From Pseudomonadota bacterium (GTDB taxonomy: Bacteria; Pseudomonadota; Gammaproteobacteria; Xanthomonadales; Xanthomonadaceae): a stretch of 5,013 nucleotides of DNA. The stretch spans positions 1 through 5,013 of the forward strand of contig JANXZP010000176.1 in NCBI GenBank assembly GCA_025355485.1, given 5' to 3'. Under the pieces are notes generated by a model. That model was not told the DNA's origin. It was given only the letters and a program-made list of their open reading frames with translations, and did no database searches. Made by a program: the position numbers and the translations under genes. Each line of letters opens with the position of its first letter. Within the stretch, counting starts at the first letter, position 1. Below are positions 1 to 5,013 of the stretch, piece after piece.

Positions 1-261
1 CTTGCGCTTGTCGCCTGGGTCGATGCCATCGGCCAATTGTTTGCGTGCTTCTTCGCGGCGCTCGCGGGCCTGTTTCAGCGACACGTCGGGGTATGCGCCG
101 AGTGACAGCAGGTTTTCCTTGCGGGTACCTGGTCGGCGGTACTTGAACCGCCAGAGTCGCGAGCCGCTCGGTTGCACCAGCAGGAACATGCCGCGTTCGT
201 CGGCCAGCTTGTACCCCTTTTCGCGAGGCTTGGCGTTGGCAACGGCTGAAGGTGACAGCAT
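1..261 (-). CDS. Tyrosine integrase (P4 type), N-terminal part, runs off left edge
   Basis: This is the start of a site-specific tyrosine recombinase that would integrate and excise a genomic island or prophage. Only the first 87 residues are in the window. They form the N-terminal arm-binding domain (DUF4102 / Arm-DNA-bind_3) typical of P4-family integrases. Visible family landmarks are an early NAKPREKGYKLADERG stretch, a W-R-F-K-Y-R core near residues 37-42, LSLGAYPDVSLKQAR near 52-65, and ADGIDPG near 77-83. Family members are usually about 400 residues, so the core-binding and catalytic domains (R-H-R-Y) lie outside and cannot be judged. The ATG at 261 is preferred because GGAGGG (274-269) sits 7 bases upstream; an in-frame ATG at 276 would add five residues but lacks a good ribosome site. 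GC is about 63% (164/261 by hand), below the neighbouring core genes. The gene lies just beyond the 3' end of a tRNA gene, on the same strand, as expected for a tRNA-targeting element. Confidence 0.93.
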   Translation of the reverse strand, partial: MLSPSAVANAKPREKGYKLADERGMFLLVQPSGSRLWRFKYRRPGTRKENLLSLGAYPDVSLKQARERREEARKQLADGIDPGDKRK

Positions 262-268
262 GGCGCGA

Positions 269-274
269 CCCTCC
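269..274 (-). promoter_or_regulatory. Shine-Dalgarno of the integrase gene
   Basis: GGAGGG on the minus strand lies 7 bases before the ATG at 261. It decides the start, because it overlaps the alternative in-frame ATG at 276 and so cannot serve that one. Confidence 0.7.
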
Positions 275-280
275 ATTATT

Positions 281-328
281 GGGGGTACGCCATCAATGCG
301 CGCCCCTCGTACCCGCAACCGTACCCCC
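281..328. repeat. Cluster of GTACCC-type motifs upstream of the integrase
   Basis: GGGGGTACG (281-289) and its exact reverse complement CGTACCCCC (320-328) form a 9-bp inverted repeat with a 30-base spacer. A third copy, CGTACCC (308-314), lies between them. Two more GTACCC/GGGTAC hexamers fall inside the integrase gene (123-128 and 211-216). I found only one other copy elsewhere in the window (3414-3419, inside the FGE-fold gene). The clustering suggests binding sites for the integrase arm domain or for a regulator of the integrase promoter. The function is inference only. Confidence 0.5.
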
Positions 329-334
329 AGACTT

Positions 335-369
335 GCGGTAACTCAAGGGGCGTCGCGGTAGCTTAAGGG
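335..369. repeat. Two 15-bp direct repeats, 20-bp period
   Basis: GCGGTAACTCAAGGG (335-349) and GCGGTAGCTTAAGGG (355-369) match at 13 of 15 positions and lie in the same orientation. Their starts are 20 bases apart, about two helical turns, so a protein bound to both would sit on one face of the DNA. They lie between the integrase start and the tRNA. Direct repeats here are typical of integrase arm-type sites or of excisionase (Xis/AlpA-like) sites. The repeat is directly visible; its role is inferred. Confidence 0.75.
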
Positions 370-382
370 AAGCGCAGGCAAG

Positions 383-407
383 AAAAAACCGCGTCAGAGC
401 GCGGTTT
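383..407 (-). terminator. Rho-independent terminator downstream of tRNA-Ala
   Basis: On the minus strand, the stem AAACCGCG (407-400) pairs with CGCGGTTT (393-386) around the six-base loop CTCTGA (399-394). The transcript then continues with U residues to position 383. The hairpin starts 34 bases past the mature tRNA 3' end, so it should end the tRNA transcript and shield the integrase gene from tRNA read-through. If the attachment site lies in the tRNA, this terminator sits on the element's side. Confidence 0.85.
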
Positions 408-441
408 CAGGGGTGTTGCGGGATGTTGTTGTATGTCCGAT

Positions 442-517
<76 letters not shown>

Positions 518-559
518 ATCGAACAGGCCGGCAAGGATACCGGTCGGCGCGCCGTGGCG

Positions 560-1657
560 CTAGTCCCGTGCGTCGAGAACTGGGCGTAGCAACGGTTCCA
601 GGATCGGACGACGCCAGCCTTCCAGCGCCGCTGGCCAGCCGTTGCCGTCGAGCAGGGCTTCGAGCGTGCGCCGCGAAGCGAGTACGCCCTCGGCCAAACC
701 CAGCCGCGTGGCCTCGGAGGCGACGGCGTCCTGTAATGCGCGCAACCGTTTCTTCTGCGCACCATCGGGAGTAAGTACCAGCGGGATATCGCGCTCCCCG
801 GCGGTCAGAGGCTGCGCGAGTTCATTCCACAATTCGCTGCGCAGCTTGCGCGGCGCTTTCGGCTGGGTGTCGAGGAAGGCATGGAATGCGCGCGCGTCGC
901 CGGGCGGTTTGCGCGCGAGCGCGATCGCGAGTTCGTTATCGAGGATCCAGCCCTTCGGACGGTCGCCCGCGCGTGCCAGCGCCTCGCGCCAGCGCAGCAG
1001 CCGGCACAGCAAGGCCTGCGCTTCGGCATCTAGGTATTGCGCGCCGCGCAGCGCCAGGTGCGGATAACGGTCGGGTGTCTCGTTGCCGGAGCTCGCGAGC
1101 AGGCGCGCGCTATCCTCGGTCAGCCATTCCTCGCGGCCGAGTTCGCGCAGTTTCTCGTGCAGGATCGCGTGCAGCGCGTGCAAGTGCAGCACGTCGTCGG
1201 CTGCGTAGATCAATTGCGCGGGCGACAGCGGCCGGCGCATCCAGTCCGAACGCGTCTCGCTTTTCGGCAGCATGATGCCGAGCTGGGTTTCGACCAGTTT
1301 CTGGTAGCCGATGCCGGCGCCGATGCCGCACAACGCTGTGGCGATCTGGGTATCGAACAGTGGCGCCGGCACTGCGCCACAGCCGCGTTGCAGCGCCTGC
1401 ACGTCCTCGCTGGCGCTGTGCATGAGTTTCACGATTGCGGGATTCCCGATCAGCGGTCGCAGCAGTTCGGGAATGCCGCCCACGGTCGGATCGATCAGCA
1501 ATACGTCGTGGCCGGGAGCCGTCATCTGAACCAGCGCGAGCTGCGGCCACCAGGTGCGTTCGCGGATGAATTCGGTATCCAGCGCGAGCAATTCGATATC
1601 GGTCCAGCGCGCCAGGTGGTCGGCGAGTTGAACAGGGTTGGCGATCCAGTGGTGCAC
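560..1657 (-). CDS. rnd: Ribonuclease D
   Basis: RNase D is a cytoplasmic 3'-to-5' exoribonuclease that trims the 3' trailers of tRNA precursors and other small RNAs. The 365-residue product matches the family's usual length. The DEDDy nuclease domain (about 1-190) shows all expected catalytic residues: D27 and E29 in LDTEFIRERTWWPQL, D85 in HSASEDV, and Y151 and D155 in IYAADDV. From memory, D85, Y151 and D155 carry the same numbers in the E. coli enzyme. An HRDC helical domain follows (about 205-285, with RPKGWILDNELAIALAR), then a second HRDC-like C-terminal part with LASRRTLEALL and a GWRRPILEPLL end. The start is GTG at 1657, with AGGA 11 bases upstream (1672-1669). Weak start signals are known for this gene in other bacteria. 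It diverges from the FGE-fold lipoprotein gene and lies directly upstream of tRNA-Ala on the same strand. Confidence 0.97.
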   Translation of the reverse strand: MHHWIANPVQLADHLARWTDIELLALDTEFIRERTWWPQLALVQMTAPGHDVLLIDPTVGGIPELLRPLIGNPAIVKLMHSASEDVQALQRGCGAVPAPLFDTQIATALCGIGAGIGYQKLVETQLGIMLPKSETRSDWMRRPLSPAQLIYAADDVLHLHALHAILHEKLRELGREEWLTEDSARLLASSGNETPDRYPHLALRGAQYLDAEAQALLCRLLRWREALARAGDRPKGWILDNELAIALARKPPGDARAFHAFLDTQPKAPRKLRSELWNELAQPLTAGERDIPLVLTPDGAQKKRLRALQDAVASEATRLGLAEGVLASRRTLEALLDGNGWPAALEGWRRPILEPLLRPVLDARD

Positions 1658-1770
1658 GATAGAGAGGTTCCTGTCTTGTTGGCTTGCGACAGGCGCGACG
1701 ATAGCCTACTTTGCGGCTGGCGCCGCGCAGCTTGCACACGCACGGCGATTTCATTCGAGGCCGAGGACAC
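1658..1770. promoter_or_regulatory. Divergent intergenic region between rnd and the lipoprotein gene
   Basis: These 113 bases must carry the promoters for both divergent genes. A weak rightward candidate is TTGCGA (1684-1689), 17 bases, then TACTTT (1707-1712). A weak leftward -10-like TATCGT lies at 1703-1698 without a matching -35. The inverted pair CCTGTC (1670-1675) and GACAGG (1688-1693) could fold in the rnd leader around its Shine-Dalgarno. None of these matches is strong. Confidence 0.35.
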
Positions 1771-3690
1771 ATGCGCGATCACCGCATTGGCTGCATGCTG
1801 GCGCTGGGCATCATGATCGCCATGGTGACCGGCTGCCATGGCGAAGCGCCGCCGCAGGCGGTCGTGCAACGAACCGCGCCTACGGTTAGCGCGAAACATC
1901 CATCGCAACCCGAACCGCTGCCCGCGCAACCGATCGTGTTGCGCAGGCCGGCTATCGAGGCCTTGCCCGAACCGGCCGCAGTGCCGAAGAAAAAAATCGG
2001 CGAGGCGCTCAGGCAGGCGCAACTCGCATTGAACGCAGGCAGGCTGGACGAACGCGGCGTGCCGTCTGGCGAGGCGCCGCCCGAACTTAACGACATGGCG
2101 GCACCGACAGTGCCTGCGCCGACACTGCCAACCGATGCGTTGGCGCTGTATCGCACCGTGCTGGCGACCGATCCGAACAATGCGGTGGCGTTGCACGGCA
2201 TGGACGCGGTCGTTGCGGCATTGCGCGCGCGCGCGAATGCGTCGCTGGTGCTGGAAGACATGGTCAGTGCGCAACGCGACGCCGATCGACTGAAGTTGTT
2301 GCGCGTGGACGATCCTGCGCTGCCCGCGTTGTTCGTCGCGCTGAACAAGGGCTGGCATGTCGCGGGCCTGATCGAGCGCGGCCAGCGATTCGAGCGCGCT
2401 GGTGCGCTGGTCGCGCCGCGTTCGGGCAATGCCGAGGGGGTGTACCGTCAGGCGTTGAAGCTGGCGCCTGACAGCAAGGCGGCCGATGCGGGCCTCGCGC
2501 GCATCGAAGGCGTTTTCATCGCCAAGGCGCTGGCCGAGGCTGAGGCGGGGCGTTATCAGCAGTCTGATCGGTTGATCGCGCAGGCCGCGACCGTGCGCCA
2601 GGATTCGCAGGCGTTGCAGGACGCGAGCGCGCGTATCGTCGCGATCCGCCAACGTGCAGCGGCGATGCTACAGGCGCAGGCCGACACCGCGCTGGCGTCC
2701 GGCGATCCGGATCGCGCCGAACAATTGCTCAAGCAGATCGAACGCGCCGCGCCGTTGTCGGCCGAAGCGCGCGACCTGCGCGCGCGCATCGTGCTGCAAC
2801 GCAATTACGGCATGTTCAAGCCAGGGCAGGCGTTCACCGAGGCGCTGGTGTCGGCCGGCCGCACGCCGGAGATGATCGTGCTGCCGATCGGCAGTTTCCG
2901 CATGGGTGCTCGCGAGGACGAACCGGGCCACGAAGCCGACGAAACCCCACAGCGCGAGGTCGCCTTCAAACACGGTTTCGCGATGGCACGCACCGAAGTC
3001 ACGGTCGAGCAGTTCGGGCGCTTCGTGCAGGCCACGCATTACCGCACCGATGCCGAACGCAACGGGCATTCGCTGGTGTACGACGAGATCAAGGGCAAGC
3101 TCGACGCGCGCGATGGCGTGGACTGGCGCGACGACTACGCCGGTCAGCGCGCCGCGCCGCCGCAGCCGGTGATGCATGTGTCGTGGAACGACGCGCAGGC
3201 CTACACGGTCTGGTTGTCGAAGGAAACCGCGCATTTGTATCGCCTGCCCAGCGAGGCCGAATTCGAGTACGCGCTGCGCGCCGGCGGCAGCGGTGCGTAT
3301 CCGTGGGCCGGAAACAGACCGCCGAATGGCGTGGGCGACCTTGCCGGCAGCGATGCCTCACCGAGTGGGCGACACTGGGGCGATGCGTTCGCCGGTTACT
3401 ACGACGGTTACTGGGGTACGGCACCGGTCGCGCATTACCCCGCGAATGCATTCGGGCTTTACGACATGATCGGCAACGTGTCGGAATGGACGCAGGATTG
3501 CTGGCACGACGGCTATCGTCGCGCGCCCGAGGACGGCAGCGCGTGGGTCAATCCGGGCTGCGCGAAACGCGTCGTGCGTGGCGCATCGTGGGCGAGTTCG
3601 CCGCCGCAGGCACGCTCGGCCTGGCGCGCAGCGAACGACGCCGACAATGCCAGCGCGCGGATCGGTTTCCGGGTGGTACGCGTGCTGTGA
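1771..3690 (+). CDS. Lipoprotein with TPR-like helices and a C-terminal FGE/SUMF1-fold domain
   Basis: The predicted 639-residue envelope lipoprotein has a type II signal peptide: MRDHRIGC, a hydrophobic stretch, and lipobox VTGC with the lipidated Cys at 22. There is no Asp at +2, so outer-membrane sorting is likely. A Pro-rich linker (about 25-75) leads to helical TPR-like segments (about 122-150, 216-245, 249-290, 303-345). The FGE-sulfatase (SUMF1/EgtB/PvdO) fold spans about 366-639. It shows IGSFRMG (373-379), HVSWNDAQAY (469-478), YRLPSEAEFEYALRAGG (490-506), GNVSEWTQD (568-576), VRGASW (602-607) and RIGFRVVR (630-637). The two copper-binding cysteines of true formylglycine-generating enzymes, expected just after RGASW, appear to be Ser609 and Ala614. 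Sulfatase activation is therefore unlikely, and a structural or binding role is more probable. C577 and C597 could form a disulfide. I chose the ATG at 1771, with GAGG at 1763-1766 or 1757-1760; a TTG at 1711 would bury the signal peptide. The partner and substrate are unknown. Confidence 0.88.
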   Translation: MRDHRIGCMLALGIMIAMVTGCHGEAPPQAVVQRTAPTVSAKHPSQPEPLPAQPIVLRRPAIEALPEPAAVPKKKIGEALRQAQLALNAGRLDERGVPSGEAPPELNDMAAPTVPAPTLPTDALALYRTVLATDPNNAVALHGMDAVVAALRARANASLVLEDMVSAQRDADRLKLLRVDDPALPALFVALNKGWHVAGLIERGQRFERAGALVAPRSGNAEGVYRQALKLAPDSKAADAGLARIEGVFIAKALAEAEAGRYQQSDRLIAQAATVRQDSQALQDASARIVAIRQRAAAMLQAQADTALASGDPDRAEQLLKQIERAAPLSAEARDLRARIVLQRNYGMFKPGQAFTEALVSAGRTPEMIVLPIGSFRMGAREDEPGHEADETPQREVAFKHGFAMARTEVTVEQFGRFVQATHYRTDAERNGHSLVYDEIKGKLDARDGVDWRDDYAGQRAAPPQPVMHVSWNDAQAYTVWLSKETAHLYRLPSEAEFEYALRAGGSGAYPWAGNRPPNGVGDLAGSDASPSGRHWGDAFAGYYDGYWGTAPVAHYPANAFGLYDMIGNVSEWTQDCWHDGYRRAPEDGSAWVNPGCAKRVVRGASWASSPPQARSAWRAANDADNASARIGFRVVRVL

Positions 3691-3704
3691 CGGTGCGACG
3701 ATAG

Positions 3705-3716
3705 GTTATCGATAAC
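3705..3716. repeat. 12-bp perfect palindrome before the M48 gene
   Basis: GTTATCGATAAC is a perfect palindrome in the 38-base gap between the lipoprotein gene and the M48 gene. It ends immediately before the AGGAG ribosome site (3717-3721). It is operator-like in form, but it is a single copy with no other support, so chance cannot be excluded. Confidence 0.4.
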
Positions 3717-3728
3717 AGGAGCGACGCT

Positions 3729-4634
3729 ATGAACATGGATCCGACCGGGCAGGATCAAGGTGGCCAGTCATCGGGACGCGGACGCTTCCACTGGTGGATC
3801 ATCCTCGCGTTCCTGCTGTACGCGGGCTGGTACTACGTTTCCAACCGCCAGGAATCGTCGCTGACCGGGCGCACGCAATTGATCGCGACCAATGCGCAAC
3901 AGGACGCTGCGCTCGGCTTGCAGGCCTACCAGCAGGTGCTGTCGCAATCGCAGGTGGTAGCCGACGGGCCGGAAGTTGCGCAGATCAAGCAGATCGCGCA
4001 GCGGCTGATCGCTGTCGCGCCGAAAGTCGAGGCCGATCTCGCCGCCGAAAAAGGCCTGAAGCCGACGATCGACTGGAGCACGTTCGACTGGCAGGTGAGC
4101 GTGCTGCAGTCCGACGAGGTCAACGCGTTCTGCCTGCCGGGAGGAAAGATCGCGGTCTATACCGGGTTGATTCCGGTCGCGCAGAGCGCCGATGCGATAG
4201 CGGTCGTGCTCGGACATGAAATCTCGCACGCCTTGCTGCGCCACGGCGCTGAACGCATGGCGCAACAGCATATGGCGCAGATCGGACAGATCGCGGTGGG
4301 CATGGCGGCGGGCAACATGGATCCGCAGCAGCAGCGCGAAGTGATGGGCGCATATGGAGTGGTTGGTCAGTTCGGCGTGCTGCTGCCGTTCTCGCGCAAG
4401 GACGAATCCGAGGCCGACCAGATCGGGCTGATGCTCGCTGCCGCCGCGTGTTTCGATCCGCAGGCCGCGATCCCGCTGTGGCAGCGGATGGAGCAGCAGG
4501 GTGGAGCGCGTCAACCCGAATTCATGTCGACGCATCCGAATCCGGGCAACCGCATTGCGCGTTTGCAGGAGCTGATGCCGAAGGCGCTGGCGATGCGTGC
4601 GAAATATTGTTCCGGTGCATCGCCTACGCAATAA
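3729..4634 (+). CDS. Membrane-anchored M48 family zinc metalloprotease
   Basis: This is a zinc endopeptidase of family M48 (Oma1/LoiP/BepA-like branch), probably acting in envelope protein quality control. The 301-residue product has a short hydrophilic N-terminus and one membrane helix (about 22-37). No lipobox is seen. The positive residues before the helix suggest N-in, with the catalytic domain in the periplasm. The active site is HEISH (H163, E164, H167). By analogy with BepA, the third zinc ligand is E226 in DESEADQIG, with D230 supporting. The downstream STHPNPGNRI (267-276, H269) is typical of this branch. AGGAG (3717-3721) sits 7 bases before the ATG. It follows the FGE-fold lipoprotein after 38 bases on the same strand, so the two are probably co-transcribed, and it converges on phaB with an 18-base gap. 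The substrate is not evident from sequence. Confidence 0.95.
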   Translation: MNMDPTGQDQGGQSSGRGRFHWWIILAFLLYAGWYYVSNRQESSLTGRTQLIATNAQQDAALGLQAYQQVLSQSQVVADGPEVAQIKQIAQRLIAVAPKVEADLAAEKGLKPTIDWSTFDWQVSVLQSDEVNAFCLPGGKIAVYTGLIPVAQSADAIAVVLGHEISHALLRHGAERMAQQHMAQIGQIAVGMAAGNMDPQQQREVMGAYGVVGQFGVLLPFSRKDESEADQIGLMLAAAACFDPQAAIPLWQRMEQQGGARQPEFMSTHPNPGNRIARLQELMPKALAMRAKYCSGASPTQ

Positions 4635-4652
4635 CGTCGGCAATTCGGCCGA

Positions 4653-5013
4653 TCACGAACTCATGAACAACCCGCCATTCACCGGGATATTCGCGCCGGT
4701 GATGAAGCCCGCGTCTTCCGCAGCGAGGAATGCAACCGTGCGCGCGATCTCGAACGGCTTGCCGAGACGGCCGACCGGCACCGATTCGATGATCTTGTTG
4801 CGCACGTCTTCCGGCACCGCCATCACCAGTGCTGTTTCGCAATAGCCGGGCGAGATGGAGTTGACGGTCACGCCCTTGCGCGCCACTTCGCGCGCCATCG
4901 CCATCGTGAAACCGTGCATGCCGGCCTTCGCGGCCGAATAATTGCACTGGCCGAACTGGCCGGTTTGTCCATTTACGGACGAAATGTTGATGACGCGCCC
5001 AAAGCCGCGCGCG
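4653..5013 (-). CDS. phaB: Acetoacetyl-CoA reductase (PhaB-type SDR), C-terminal half, runs off right edge
   Basis: The enzyme would reduce acetoacetyl-CoA to (R)-3-hydroxybutyryl-CoA with NADPH, the second step of polyhydroxybutyrate synthesis, in the cytoplasm. The window shows the last 119 residues and a TGA stop, about half of a normal protein of roughly 246 residues. Short-chain dehydrogenase residues are present: the catalytic Ser in NISSVNG (fragment residue 12), then Tyr and Lys in NYSAAKAG (25 and 29), and the SPGY cofactor-loop motif. The strings SSVNGQTGQFGQ, AGMHGFTMAMAREVA and NGGLFMS resemble PhaB/PhbB more than housekeeping FabG, which favours acetoacetyl-CoA reductase. A 3-oxoacyl-ACP reductase remains possible. 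The NADPH-binding Rossmann half and the start lie outside. It converges on the M48 gene. Confidence 0.85.
   Translation of the reverse strand, partial: ARGFGRVINISSVNGQTGQFGQCNYSAAKAGMHGFTMAMAREVARKGVTVNSISPGYCETALVMAVPEDVRNKIIESVPVGRLGKPFEIARTVAFLAAEDAGFITGANIPVNGGLFMSS

Larger units (their letters stand above)
1..441. mobile_element. Edge of a tRNA-Ala-integrated genomic island or prophage
   Basis: A P4-type integrase gene starts 180 bases beyond the 3' end of a tRNA gene and points away from it. The intervening DNA is rich in short repeats of the kind integrases and excisionases bind. From established knowledge, such elements recombine into the 3' part of tRNA genes and restore an intact tRNA, and the tRNA here is intact to its CCA. 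The element should therefore extend leftward out of the window. The exact junction is inferred: it could be at or within the tRNA 3' end, or slightly downstream of it. Neither the second end (attR) nor any cargo is visible. Confidence 0.65.

Noticed and set aside
275..280. AATAAT on the minus strand as an integrase -10 box
   Set aside because: It matches the consensus 5/6, but transcription would start within or just after the Shine-Dalgarno, and there is no -35 at a proper distance.
2..361. A 119-codon rightward frame over the integrase 5' region
   Set aside because: It is the antisense of clear integrase coding sequence plus repeat-rich non-coding DNA, and its product is Arg- and Ser-rich with no motif.
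534..562. Possible tRNA promoter: TATCCT at 539-534 with a GC-rich discriminator
   Set aside because: Only the -10 box is passable; the sequence 17 bases upstream (TAGCGC) does not resemble a -35 box, so I did not call it as a feature.
2223..2235. A 13-base alternating GC tract
   Set aside because: It falls inside the lipoprotein coding sequence and is explained by Arg and Ala codons in a high-GC genome.
1522..2652. A 376-codon open frame on the minus strand overlapping rnd and the lipoprotein gene
   Set aside because: It is rich in Arg, His and Gln, shows no recognisable motif, and lies opposite two well-supported genes. Long open frames on the opposite strand are common in high-GC coding DNA.
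2866..3690. Annotating the FGE-fold domain as an active formylglycine-generating enzyme
   Set aside because: The cysteine pair expected shortly after the RGASW motif is absent, and no sulfatase gene is nearby in the window.
3768..4643. A 291-codon open frame on the minus strand opposite the M48 gene
   Set aside because: It is Arg-, His- and Leu-rich shadow sequence with no domain, fully antisense to a gene with an intact HEISH active site.
4635..4653. Small hairpin TCGGC/GCCGA filling the gap between the convergent M48 and phaB genes
   Set aside because: The stem is only 5 bp and neither strand has a following U-tract, so it is not a convincing terminator.

Overview
The window looks like chromosomal DNA of a high-GC gammaproteobacterium. 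The RNase D and PHB-type reductase sequences fit Lysobacterales (Xanthomonadales, for example Rhodanobacteraceae), but this taxonomic guess comes only from sequence flavour and GC content. The core genes run at about 70-75% GC in the stretches I counted by hand. The integrase fragment at the left edge is lower, at about 63%.

Left part (1-517): the edge of an integrated element. The first 87 codons of a P4-type tyrosine integrase read leftward out of the window. A 180-base non-coding strip separates them from the 3' end of a complete tRNA-Ala(CGC) gene on the same strand. That strip holds a cluster of GTACCC-type motifs, a pair of near-identical 15-bp direct repeats at a 20-bp period, and a rho-independent terminator pointing leftward. 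This is the classic layout of a tRNA-targeting genomic island or prophage, with the integrase just inside the attachment site. The cargo lies to the left, outside the window.

Middle (560-3690): rnd (ribonuclease D, 3'-exonuclease for tRNA maturation) lies directly upstream of the tRNA gene and on the same strand. Diverging from it is a lipoprotein of about 639 residues. It has a helical, TPR-like central region and a C-terminal formylglycine-generating-enzyme (FGE/SUMF1) fold that lacks the catalytic cysteine pair.

Right part (3729-5013): a membrane-anchored M48 zinc metalloprotease follows the lipoprotein after 38 bases with its own strong Shine-Dalgarno, so the two probably form an envelope operon. 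Converging on it from the right edge is the C-terminal half of an acetoacetyl-CoA reductase of the PhaB type (polyhydroxybutyrate synthesis).

I do not see a complete undescribed system here. The two most promising leads are the mobile-element edge, whose payload is outside the window, and the paired FGE-fold lipoprotein and M48 protease.
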